Positions 25,535-33,261 of a stretch of DNA of 64,000 nt are shown here, piece after piece. The position numbers and the translations under genes are program-made. Origin of the DNA: Thermoplasmatota archaeon. GTDB taxonomy: Archaea > Thermoplasmatota > JAKEGO01. Position 1 is the stretch's first letter; each line of letters starts with the position of its first letter. The notes below the pieces were generated by a model. That model searched no databases. It had not been told where the DNA came from and saw only the letters and a program-made list of their open reading frames with translations. The DNA lies in the NCBI GenBank assembly GCA_028279595.1, contig JANQNK010000004.1, positions 174,993 through 238,992 on the forward strand. The letters are read 5' to 3'.

Positions 25535-27184
25535 TCATAGGATGTCCAGAGCCCTGGCCAGAGTATCCTGGCCCCTGTATTCCGGCAGGATCGCCGGGGC
25601 GGTCATATCGCTGACTATGCTTGCGTCCTCGAGGGCCTTGTTGTACTTGTCGATGTGGGCCATCGAGAGCTTTCCGATCGAACTGCGCTTCTTGACCAGT
25701 TCGGCGACCTTGATGCCGGCGCGCCTTCCGAAGACGTTGAAGTCGAGGAGGGAGTTGCCCATCAGCCTGTTCTTTCCGTGTACGCCGCCGGTGACCTCGC
25801 CTGCCGCAAGCAGGCCGGGCACCCCGGTCTCGCACCACTCGTTGATCTCGACGCCGCCGTTCTGATAGTGCAGTGTCGGGTAGACGAGGATCGGGTGCTT
25901 GGTCATGTCGATGCCGAAGCGCTTGAACTTGCGGACCTCTCCCGCAAGCTTCTCCTCGATCGTTCCCTCTCCGTGGATGATATCTATCATCGGTGCGTCG
26001 AGCCACACGCCCGGCATTCCCGTCGGTGTGGTTATCCCGCGGCACTCGTCGCACTCCTTCAGGAACATAGCGGACTCGACATCCCTCGGTTCCAGCGGGA
26101 ACACGAACGGGTCGCCGTCCTTGTTGAGCGGCTTGCCGCCCAGGCCCCGGACCTTCTCCGTGGTCAGGATGCCGACGACCGCTTCGGGATAGGCGTCGCC
26201 GGTCGGATGGATCTGTATGGTGTCGAGGTCGAGCAGGTTCGCACCTGCATGATAGGCCATAATCAGGCCGTCCCCGGTCGCTCCGTAGTGGTTCGTGGTC
26301 GGATAACCGGAAAGATGAAGTCGCCCAGAGCCTCCCGTGGCCATCACGACGGCCTTCGCCCTGATGACCTGGTACTCGTTGGTCTCGATGTTGAACGCTA
26401 CTCCGCCGGAGACAGTTCCTGTATCGTCCAGCAGCAGCTCGACGACCGGGCAGAACTCGAGCGTCGGTATGCTCAGGTTCCGCGAGCGGTCGCGGATGTT
26501 GCGCATGATCTCCATGCCGCTGTAGTCCTTGGCGCTGTGCATGCGGTTCCTGCTGGTCCCGCCGCCCGACAGCTCCTGGAACTCGCCGTCGTCGTGCCTG
26601 TCGTACATGACGCCGAGGTCGACGTGCCACCTGATGATCTCGGGCGCGTCCATTGCAAGTGCACGGGCGAGCTCCGGCTTGTTCGTGAAGTGGCCTCCGC
26701 CGTAGATGTCCAGGTAGTGGATGGACGGACTGTCGATAGCCCTGTCCGCAGCCTGGATGCCGCCTTGGGCCATCATGGAGTTGGCGTCGCCGTGCCTCAG
26801 CTTCGTTGTGATGAGTATCCTGTCCGTCGGGACGCCGTGATCGTGTGCGAATATCGATGCTACGGTTCCTGCGCCCCCGCCTCCGATGATCAATACGTCG
26901 ACGTCGTAGTCGACCTTCGATAGGTCGACCGCCGACGTGTCGAGCGCCGACCTGGCCTCGAGGAGGTCGACGATGCCGTTGTATATCAGGTCGCCCTTGT
27001 TGGGGCCGATCCCGACCTCGCGGCGCGTGCCCTCCATGAAATCGGGGTGGTAGTTCTTCAGCACCTCCTCCCTCTCCTCCATGGTGAGCGGCGTCACGGC
27101 CGTCTCGATGTTCTTCTCCCTCTTCTCCTCGATGAGCTTGATGGATTCCATCATGTAGTCGGGGTAGCCGTCTATGATCTCCAT
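25535..27184 (-). CDS. Fumarate reductase / succinate dehydrogenase flavoprotein (TfrA-like, soluble type)
   Basis: 549 residues. It reduces fumarate to succinate or the reverse. Unusually, about 90 residues precede the FAD dinucleotide fold (VDVLIIGGGGAGTVASIFA, about 93-111). Catalytic-domain motifs are LDTIQIHPTGDAYPEAVVGI, TEKVRGLGGKPLNKDG (with the substrate Arg), HYQNGGVEINEW and GLLAAGEVTGGVHGKNRLMGN. In membrane SdhA/FrdA the FAD is attached to the His of a SHTVxAQGG motif; here the aligned segment is NSMMAQGGI, so the His is Asn and FAD is probably not covalent, as in soluble relatives. It starts directly after the iron-sulfur subunit, with korD downstream. No SdhC/D anchors are present. 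L-aspartate oxidase was considered, but the B subunit partner argues for fumarate/succinate. Confidence 0.88.
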   Translation of the reverse strand: MEIIDGYPDYMMESIKLIEEKREKNIETAVTPLTMEEREEVLKNYHPDFMEGTRREVGIGPNKGDLIYNGIVDLLEARSALDTSAVDLSKVDYDVDVLIIGGGGAGTVASIFAHDHGVPTDRILITTKLRHGDANSMMAQGGIQAADRAIDSPSIHYLDIYGGGHFTNKPELARALAMDAPEIIRWHVDLGVMYDRHDDGEFQELSGGGTSRNRMHSAKDYSGMEIMRNIRDRSRNLSIPTLEFCPVVELLLDDTGTVSGGVAFNIETNEYQVIRAKAVVMATGGSGRLHLSGYPTTNHYGATGDGLIMAYHAGANLLDLDTIQIHPTGDAYPEAVVGILTTEKVRGLGGKPLNKDGDPFVFPLEPRDVESAMFLKECDECRGITTPTGMPGVWLDAPMIDIIHGEGTIEEKLAGEVRKFKRFGIDMTKHPILVYPTLHYQNGGVEINEWCETGVPGLLAAGEVTGGVHGKNRLMGNSLLDFNVFGRRAGIKVAELVKKRSSIGKLSMAHIDKYNKALEDASIVSDMTAPAILPEYRGQDTLARALDIL

Positions 27185-27949
27185 TCAGTCACCCCCCCCC
27201 TCGTCGAGGTCTCCGCTGGCCTCGATCTTGCGCTCGCTGTAGAGCTTCTCCATCTTGCCCCGCTCCATGGTCATGAGGTCCTCGATCTCAGCGTCGTACT
27301 TGCCGTCCTCGATCTCCTTCAGCCGGACCACGAGGTCGCCGGACCGCTTGTCGAGGTACTTGCCGAACAGACGCCGGGCGAGCTGGGCCACGTGATAGTG
27401 CTTGATGTCGGCGGGACAGCGCATGGCGCACATCCCGCACTGGATGCAGTCGAACGAGAGCTCGGCCGCCTTGGCGATGTCGCCCCTCAGTGCGTTCTGG
27501 ATGTACATCATGACCTTGATGTCCTGCGGACAGGCCTTGGTGCACGTGTTGCACGAGACGCATCGGGCTATCTCCGGATAGATCGCCAGGATGGCGTTCT
27601 CGTCCGGGGTGAGCTCGTAGATATCGTACTGGGCCCGGTTCGCCGGCACGAAGGGTATCTGCACCAGGTACATCCCGTCCTCGACGAGCGTCTGGCACGC
27701 GAGGGCGAAGTGGAGCTTCTGCTCGTCCTCCTTCCTGTACACCGTCGAGCAGGCGCCGCAGAAACCTGCCCTGCAGCCGCAGCTCCTGATGTACTGGTAC
27801 CCCGCGTATTCGATGGCCTTCATTATGGTGAACCCGACGGGCACCCTGTACCTCTTGCCCATCACGAATATCTCGATGGTCCCCTCTTCATGGGTCTCGC
27901 ATTCCGTTGCCTCTCGGTCCTCTGTAATGGCGTCAGTTGCGCCGGTCAT
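27185..27949 (-). CDS. Fumarate reductase iron-sulfur subunit (TfrB/SdhB-like)
   Basis: 254 residues. The N-terminal [2Fe-2S] domain has SCGCRAGFCGACSTVYR and the fourth Cys in ALACQT. The C-terminal half carries two complete ferredoxin motifs, CVSCNTCTKACPQDI (about 138-152) and CIQCGMCAMRCPADI (about 178-192). Canonical SdhB has a [3Fe-4S] site near quinone in place of the second motif; its absence, and the lack of membrane subunits, point to a soluble, non-quinone enzyme. Residues 1-22 are a variable lead; 200-254 are charged and helical. It overlaps hdrB by 4 nt (ATGA). In methanogen thiol:fumarate reductase the B subunit is fused to an HdrB-like domain; here that domain is the separate adjacent gene, so the four genes probably make one complex. 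Confidence 0.88.
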   Translation of the reverse strand: MTGATDAITEDREATECETHEEGTIEIFVMGKRYRVPVGFTIMKAIEYAGYQYIRSCGCRAGFCGACSTVYRKEDEQKLHFALACQTLVEDGMYLVQIPFVPANRAQYDIYELTPDENAILAIYPEIARCVSCNTCTKACPQDIKVMMYIQNALRGDIAKAAELSFDCIQCGMCAMRCPADIKHYHVAQLARRLFGKYLDKRSGDLVVRLKEIEDGKYDAEIEDLMTMERGKMEKLYSERKIEASGDLDEGGGD

Positions 27950-28839
27950 GTGCTTCCCTCCGATATGGGTAGGACCCCCTTCTCCTCCAGAAGGGGGGTC
28001 GGGTCCACGGCGTGCGCGCCGAAGCCCCAGTCGCCCTCGAGCCCGAGGGCGATGGCTAACAGTTGAGTGTAATACATCACGGGGATCTGGGAGTATCCAT
28101 CGAACAGGAGCTCCGCCTCCTTACCCCTCTGGTCGATGTTGTACTTGCAGAGCGGGCAGGACAGCATGATGAGGTCCGCGTCACGCTCCACGGCGTACGT
28201 GGAGATGGTCTTCGCCCGCCTCGACGTCATCTCCTTCTCCTCGATGGTCTTGTACGACCCGCAGCACTCGATCTTGTACGGGTTGTCCACGACCTCTGCG
28301 CCGAGGGCCTTTATCAGGTCGGCCATTATGCGCGGTTCCTCCGCGTCGTCGATGGCCACCTCCCTCGGGCGGAGGAGCATACAGCCGTAGTACGGCATTA
28401 TCCTGACGCCTTTCAGAGGGTTCACGACCTTCTTTTTGAGCGTCTTCCACCCGACATCGTCTCGGAGGAACTCGAGGAAGTGCTGGACGGAGACCGTCAT
28501 CCTGTAGTCGTTCTCCTGGTCCATGAAGTCGTTAAGCGTCTTCAGGTCGTCCTCCCTCTCGCGGACGCGGTAATCGGTCTGCTTCAGCGTGTTCGAGCAC
28601 ATGTCGCAGAGGGTGACGATCCTGTCCATGCCCTGGTCCTCGGCATGGACAAGGTTCCTCAGGGGAGCGAGATGATGCATGAGGTCGTCCTCGGTGAGGG
28701 ATGCGGAAACGCCGCAGCAGTTCCACTCCTCCATCTCGATCATACTGTGCCCGAGGGCCTCTGCCACAGCGAACGCTGATTCCTCTAGGTTCACCGCCGA
28801 CGTCTTCAGCGTGCATCCTGGATAGTAGAGCAGTTCCAT
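27946..28839 (-). CDS. hdrB: HdrB-like subunit (two CCG domains), operon 1
   Basis: 297 residues with two CCG domains that bind the non-cubane [4Fe-4S] clusters of heterodisulfide reductase. Domain 1: Cys9 (YYPGCTLKT), CC in EWNCCGVS (about 40-44) and LCDMCS (about 77-81). Domain 2: YYGCMLLRP (about 150), IECCGSYKT (about 192) and LSCPLCKYNID (about 227). All Cys of both motifs are present, so it looks active. The C-terminus (270-297) is variable. It lies between hdrC and the fumarate reductase iron-sulfur gene, with an ATGA overlap to the latter. It may reduce a disulfide/heterodisulfide, or replace the missing membrane anchor as the electron entry of the fumarate reductase (as SdhE/TfrB-CCG domains do). 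Confidence 0.9.
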   Translation of the reverse strand: MELLYYPGCTLKTSAVNLEESAFAVAEALGHSMIEMEEWNCCGVSASLTEDDLMHHLAPLRNLVHAEDQGMDRIVTLCDMCSNTLKQTDYRVREREDDLKTLNDFMDQENDYRMTVSVQHFLEFLRDDVGWKTLKKKVVNPLKGVRIMPYYGCMLLRPREVAIDDAEEPRIMADLIKALGAEVVDNPYKIECCGSYKTIEEKEMTSRRAKTISTYAVERDADLIMLSCPLCKYNIDQRGKEAELLFDGYSQIPVMYYTQLLAIALGLEGDWGFGAHAVDPTPLLEEKGVLPISEGST

Positions 28840-28845
28840 GTTAGC

Positions 28846-29277
28846 TCAACCTATGTTCTTCCTGAAGAGACTGACGAAGGCCATCTGCGGGATCGACCTC
28901 TTCTCCTCGTCGGTGAGGCATTCGAGGTCGGTCTCGTCGATGTTCTGGCGAAGGACTATCTGCCTGAGGGCCTCCATTATCTTGGTAATGTTGATATCCC
29001 TCGGGCACCGCTCGGCGCAGGCGAAACACGATGCGCAGAGCCAGATAGTCTTGGATTCGAGGACCTCCTTCTTGTCGAGAATGACATATCTCAGTACCTC
29101 ATCCACAGTGAGGTCCATCTCGTCCATGAACGGGCATCCTGCGGCACATGTGCCGCATTGATAGCAACCGAACACGTCCTCCTCGCAAAGGCCCTCCAGC
29201 TCATCGATCAACTTCCCGCTGACAACTATATGCTTATCAGCGGAGTCCTGGCAGCCCCCTTCGGTTTCTGTTGCCAT
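28846..29277 (-). CDS. hdrC: HdrC-like ferredoxin subunit, first gene of operon 1
   Basis: 143 residues with two [4Fe-4S] motifs, CYQCGTCAAGCPFMDEM (about 38-54) and LCASCFACAERCPRDINITK (about 79-98), the HdrC pattern. ATG at 29277 follows GGAGG 7 nt upstream; the longer frame from 29397 would begin before the predicted transcript start. It passes electrons between HdrA and HdrB. It is the first of 13 genes with gaps of at most about 15 nt and frequent overlaps. Confidence 0.9.
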   Translation of the reverse strand: MATETEGGCQDSADKHIVVSGKLIDELEGLCEEDVFGCYQCGTCAAGCPFMDEMDLTVDEVLRYVILDKKEVLESKTIWLCASCFACAERCPRDINITKIMEALRQIVLRQNIDETDLECLTDEEKRSIPQMAFVSLFRKNIG

Positions 29278-29345
29278 TGATCGTCCTCCGTCGCCATTCA
29301 GGCTCGTTAACGCGGGCTGGCGCTGGTGCTTTCGGTAAGGTTTCC

Positions 29346-29357
29346 GAATATATATTC
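29346..29357 (-). promoter_or_regulatory. Promoter of the 13-gene operon (hdrC to floxA)
   Basis: GAATATATATTC, a palindromic TATA element about 70 bp upstream of hdrC, predicting a leader of about 45 nt with a GGAGG ribosome-binding site. No other clear promoter was seen before larA at 16.1 kb. The rest of the gap 29278-29491 is AT-rich, with no gene visible. Confidence 0.55.
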
Positions 29358-29491
29358 TTTCTGGCATTTCGAAGGCCAGGAAACGATGAATTTTCATAAA
29401 AAAGCGTTATACGTTACGAATATGTTATGGCTGGTCCTTCGGGGTTTCCGTTTTCGTAATAATTGGGTGATTCGCTCAACCGCGGCTTCCA

Positions 29492-32400
29492 CTAGAGGAC
29501 CTCGCAGAGCGCTCCCTTGATCAGGGAGAGTATCTGCTCGTCCTTGAACCCCTTCTGCTGTACGGCACCGGACCTGCATGTCGCGGCGCATACTCCGCAT
29601 CCCTTGCAGAGGGCCGTGGTGACGACTGCCTTCCCGTCCACGAGCTCGATGGCAAGATATGGACAGGCTGCCGCGCATAGGCCGCAGCCCGAGCAGAGCG
29701 CCTCGTTCACCGACGATACGGTCGCCTCGGTCTCGAACTTGTCGCTCGATATTATGGTGCAAGCCCTCGAGGCGGCCGCATAGGCCTGGGCGATCGCCTC
29801 CCCGATGAACTTCGGTGAATGGGCCATTCCAGCGAGGAAGACCCCCTCGGTGGAGAAGTCCACGGGCCTCAGTTTCACGTGCGCCTCGAGGAAGAAGCCG
29901 TCCTCGTTGAGCGGGACCTTCAGTAGCTTGCCGATGTCGGCGTTCCCGGGCTGCGGGATTATGGCCGGTGCGAGCACGACGAGATCGGCCTCGATCTCCA
30001 AGTCCATGTCGAGGATGTGGTCCCTGGTGCCGACGACCAGACCGTCCTTCCCCTTGGCGACGGTGGGCTTTCGGTCGAGGCTGTAACGTATGAATATGAC
30101 GCCTTCGGCGCGGGCCCTTTCGTAAAGGGTCTCCTTGAACCCGTACGTGCGCATGTCACGATATAGGACGTAGACGTTCGCGTCCGGATGCGCCTCCTTT
30201 ATCGCGAGCGCGTTCTTGACGGCGTCGGTGCAGCAGACGCGGCTGCAGTACGGCCTGTGCTCCTCCCTCGAGCCGACGCACTGGATCATCGCGATGGTCT
30301 TCCCGGACAGGTCGGCCCCTTCTGCCATCATTCCCTCGAGGTCGAGCTGGGTGACGACGCGCTCGTCCTCGCCGAACAGGTACTCCTCTGGCTTGGACTC
30401 GACCGCGCCGGTGGCGACTATGACAACGCCGTGCTCGATCTCGATCTGGTCGCTGTCCTGCTCCACGGTGGTCCGGTAGTTGCCGATGTATCCGTCGATA
30501 TCTATGATCTGCGAGTTACTATGTACTGTAATGAGCGGGTTGGAGTCTACCTTCCCGATGGTATCGCGGAGGAATCCTTGCACGTCCATCCCCTCGCTGG
30601 AGTGATGGATCCGGCGCATGACCCCGCCGAGTTCCGACTGTGCCTCGATCAGGTCCACCGGATATCCCTGCTCGGCGATGGCAAGGGCCGATATCATGCC
30701 GGACAATCCGCCGCCCACAACGAGGGCGGACTGCGTGATGTCCAGTTCGACCATCGGAAGAGGTTCGATTATCGAAGCCTTGGCGATGGCCATTCTGACC
30801 AGGTCCCTGGCCTTCTCGGTCGCCGTGGACCTGTCATCCATGTGGACCCACGAGCACTGGTCCCGGATGTTGGCCATCTCGAAGAGGTGGGCGTTGAGCC
30901 CGGCCTCGCGTATCGTGGCCTGGAAGAGCGGTTCGTGCGTCCTCGGCGTGCACGATGCGACGATGACGCGGTTAAGATGGTTCTCCTGGATGGTCTCGAC
31001 GAAGCGCTTCTGGGTGTCCTGGGAGCAGGTGTAGAGGTTGTCTTCGGCATAGACCACGCCGGGCAGCCCCCTTGCGTAGTCGACGAGGCCTGGTACGTCG
31101 ACGTAACCGCCGATGTTGATGCCGCAGTGGCAGATGAACACGCCGATCCGGGGGCCGACGCCCGTGACGTCCAGCTCGGGCGGGAGCGCCTTCCTCTCCA
31201 CCATTGTGTTCCTCGCCTCGGATATCAGGCCGCTGGCCTTCGCGGCGGCACCGGAGGCTTCCATGACCGTTTCCGGGATGTCCTTCGGACCGGAGAAAGC
31301 GCCGCAGACGAACACGCCGTCCCTGGACGTCTCGACGGGGCACTCCTCCTGGGTCTGGCAGAAGCCCCGCTCGTTGAGGTCGATCCCCATGCGGCCGGCC
31401 AGGTCGCGGGAGTCCTCCTTGGACGTGAACCCGACCGACAGGACGGCCATGTCGAACTCCTCCTCGATGAGCTGTCCGTCCTCGGTCTCGTACTGGATCG
31501 TCAGGTCGTGGGTCTCCGGGTCCTCCTTGATCTCCGATATCCTGCATCGCAGGAAGCGGACCCCGTACTCGTCCTTAGCCCGGTTGTAATATGATTCGAA
31601 GCCCTTGCCGAAGGTCCGCATGTCCATGAAGAAGATGGTCGGTTCTATTGACGGTACATGCTCCTTGGCTATGACGGCCTCCTTGATGGCGTACGTGCAG
31701 CAGACCGATGAACAGTAGTCAGCGCCGCAGCCCAGGTCCCTGGACCCGACGCACTGGACCCACGCGATCTTCTTCGGCTGCTTGCCGTCCGAGGCCCTCA
31801 GTACATGGCTCTTGTACGGGCCTGATGCGGAAAGTATGCGCTCGAACTCGATGCTCGAGACGACGTTGGGGAATCGGCCGTGACCGTACTCGCCCTTCTG
31901 GTCGGAGTCGAACTCCTCGAACCCGGGACAGAGTATGATCGATCCGACGTTGATCTCCGACAGTTCGTCCTTGTCGTCGTAGACGATGGCGTCGGCAAGG
32001 CAGAGGTTCTCGCATAGCCCGCAGCCGATGCACTTCTCCCTGTCGATGGCGAATGCCAGGGGCACCGCCTGGGGGTACATGAGATAGATCGCACGCCTTT
32101 CCGAAAGGCCCTCGTTGAAGACGGAGACGGCGTCGATGGGGCACTCCTTGGCGCAGACGCCGCATCCCGTGCACTTCTCGACGTCCACGTATCGCGCCTT
32201 CTTCCTGATCTTGACCTTGAAGTCACCGGCCTCGCCCTCGACGGACTCGACCTCGGAATATGTGATTAGTTCGATGTTGGGATGTCTTCCGACGTCCACG
32301 AGCTTTGGGGCCATGATGCACATGGAGCAGTCGTTCGTCGGGAACGTCTTGTCCAGCTGGGCCATCGTCCCGCCGATCCCCGGCGATGAGTCGAGGAGAT

Positions 32401-32500
32401 AGACCTTGAAACCCGAGTTGGCCAGGTCGAGGGACGACTGCATCCCGGCGATCCCGCCTCCGACCACGAGAACGGCTCCGACCTTGTTCTCGGCCGTCAT
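29492..32500 (-). CDS. hdrA: HdrA, double-length, operon 2 (copy downstream of mvhD)
   Basis: 1002 residues with the same two-half plan as the other HdrAs here: FAD domain 1 (VLVVGGGIAGMQSSLDLA, about 9-26) with DKTFPTNDCSMCIMAPKL, ferredoxin insert CTGCGVCAKECPIDA (about 108) and CIGCGLCENLCLADA (about 156), then the HdrA N-terminal domain (GVFICHCGINIGGYVD, about 456), FAD domain 2 (ALVVGGGLSGMISALAIA, about 594) and C-terminal CSGCGLCAAACPYLA (about 935) and CKGCGVCAATCRSGA. ATG at 32500 overlaps the mvhD/HTH stop as ATGA and has GGGAGGTG upstream; frames further upstream are mvhD out of frame. It is the last gene of operon 2. Two different HdrAs in one operon suggest a heterodimeric or stacked flavin core. 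Confidence 0.92.
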   Translation of the reverse strand: MTAENKVGAVLVVGGGIAGMQSSLDLANSGFKVYLLDSSPGIGGTMAQLDKTFPTNDCSMCIMAPKLVDVGRHPNIELITYSEVESVEGEAGDFKVKIRKKARYVDVEKCTGCGVCAKECPIDAVSVFNEGLSERRAIYLMYPQAVPLAFAIDREKCIGCGLCENLCLADAIVYDDKDELSEINVGSIILCPGFEEFDSDQKGEYGHGRFPNVVSSIEFERILSASGPYKSHVLRASDGKQPKKIAWVQCVGSRDLGCGADYCSSVCCTYAIKEAVIAKEHVPSIEPTIFFMDMRTFGKGFESYYNRAKDEYGVRFLRCRISEIKEDPETHDLTIQYETEDGQLIEEEFDMAVLSVGFTSKEDSRDLAGRMGIDLNERGFCQTQEECPVETSRDGVFVCGAFSGPKDIPETVMEASGAAAKASGLISEARNTMVERKALPPELDVTGVGPRIGVFICHCGINIGGYVDVPGLVDYARGLPGVVYAEDNLYTCSQDTQKRFVETIQENHLNRVIVASCTPRTHEPLFQATIREAGLNAHLFEMANIRDQCSWVHMDDRSTATEKARDLVRMAIAKASIIEPLPMVELDITQSALVVGGGLSGMISALAIAEQGYPVDLIEAQSELGGVMRRIHHSSEGMDVQGFLRDTIGKVDSNPLITVHSNSQIIDIDGYIGNYRTTVEQDSDQIEIEHGVVIVATGAVESKPEEYLFGEDERVVTQLDLEGMMAEGADLSGKTIAMIQCVGSREEHRPYCSRVCCTDAVKNALAIKEAHPDANVYVLYRDMRTYGFKETLYERARAEGVIFIRYSLDRKPTVAKGKDGLVVGTRDHILDMDLEIEADLVVLAPAIIPQPGNADIGKLLKVPLNEDGFFLEAHVKLRPVDFSTEGVFLAGMAHSPKFIGEAIAQAYAAASRACTIISSDKFETEATVSSVNEALCSGCGLCAAACPYLAIELVDGKAVVTTALCKGCGVCAATCRSGAVQQKGFKDEQILSLIKGALCEVL

Positions 32501-33261
32501 TCCGACACCTCCCCGACGAGTATGTAGCGTGGGTCGTCGTCCACGATGTCCATCATGTGGACCTGTCCGGCGTTCTCGAGGTCGATCATGTACTTGAAGA
32601 CCGTCGCCGTGTCCATCTCGACCGCTTCGGCGATCGATGGGACCGTCGCGGGCGATCCGGCCCTGATGGCGGACCGTATCAGTTCCCGGTTGTACTCGTT
32701 CACTATATTGTTCCACAGGATGTCCTTCAGTTCGGCCTCGTCGAGCTTGTCGCCGTAGACGTTGCCGTGGTCGACCATGTCCCGCTCCTTGCCGACGAGC
32801 CATCGGATGCGGTCCATCGAGGCGATCTTCTCACCGACCGCTGCCTTCGGTCCGGCGTCAGCCGCGTCGAGCGGTCCGAGCTCCCGGATGCGCTCGGTGA
32901 AGTCCGTGATGACCTCGCCGAACCTCTGGCCCTCGGCGGCCGAGACCCAGTCGAGGAGCAAACGGTCGGGGTCGATGCCGACCTTCTCCATGACGCGGAA
33001 GGTCAGGTCCATCTTCCTCTCGGCCTGGTAGTTGCCTGTGAGGTAATGGCAGTCGCCCGGATGGCAGCCGAGGACCGCGACGCCGTCCATACCGTTCCTG
33101 AACGCCTCGAGTACGTGGAGCGGGTCCACCCGGCCGGAGCACATGACGCGGATGACCCGCATGTTCGGAGGGTACTGGACCCGCGAGACACCGGCGAGGT
33201 CCGCGCCCGCGTAGGCGCACCAGTTGCAGAGGAATCCGAGGAGCTTGGGTTCGTAGGCCAT
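32497..33261 (-). CDS. mvhD: MvhD fused to a C-terminal winged-helix-like domain
   Basis: 254 residues. Residues 1-130 are a standard MvhD ([53 protein letters not shown]). The extra 120 residues include a short helical segment (SMDRIRWLVGKERDMVDHG) and a helix-turn-helix-like part (PSIAEAVEMDTATVFKYMID LENAGQVHMM) with a wing ending DDPRYILVG. The ATG shares a base with the hdrA stop (TGATG), and the 3' end overlaps the next hdrA by 4 nt. The tail could be a protein-contact module or could give the electron carrier a DNA- or RNA-binding sensor function. Sequence alone cannot decide. Confidence 0.86.
   Translation of the reverse strand: MAYEPKLLGFLCNWCAYAGADLAGVSRVQYPPNMRVIRVMCSGRVDPLHVLEAFRNGMDGVAVLGCHPGDCHYLTGNYQAERKMDLTFRVMEKVGIDPDRLLLDWVSAAEGQRFGEVITDFTERIRELGPLDAADAGPKAAVGEKIASMDRIRWLVGKERDMVDHGNVYGDKLDEAELKDILWNNIVNEYNRELIRSAIRAGSPATVPSIAEAVEMDTATVFKYMIDLENAGQVHMMDIVDDDPRYILVGEVSE

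Noticed and set aside
25535..27184. L-aspartate oxidase (NadB)
   Set aside because: It is followed and preceded by fumarate-reductase-type and Kor genes, with an SdhB/TfrB-like partner directly upstream, and no nadA or nadC is nearby.
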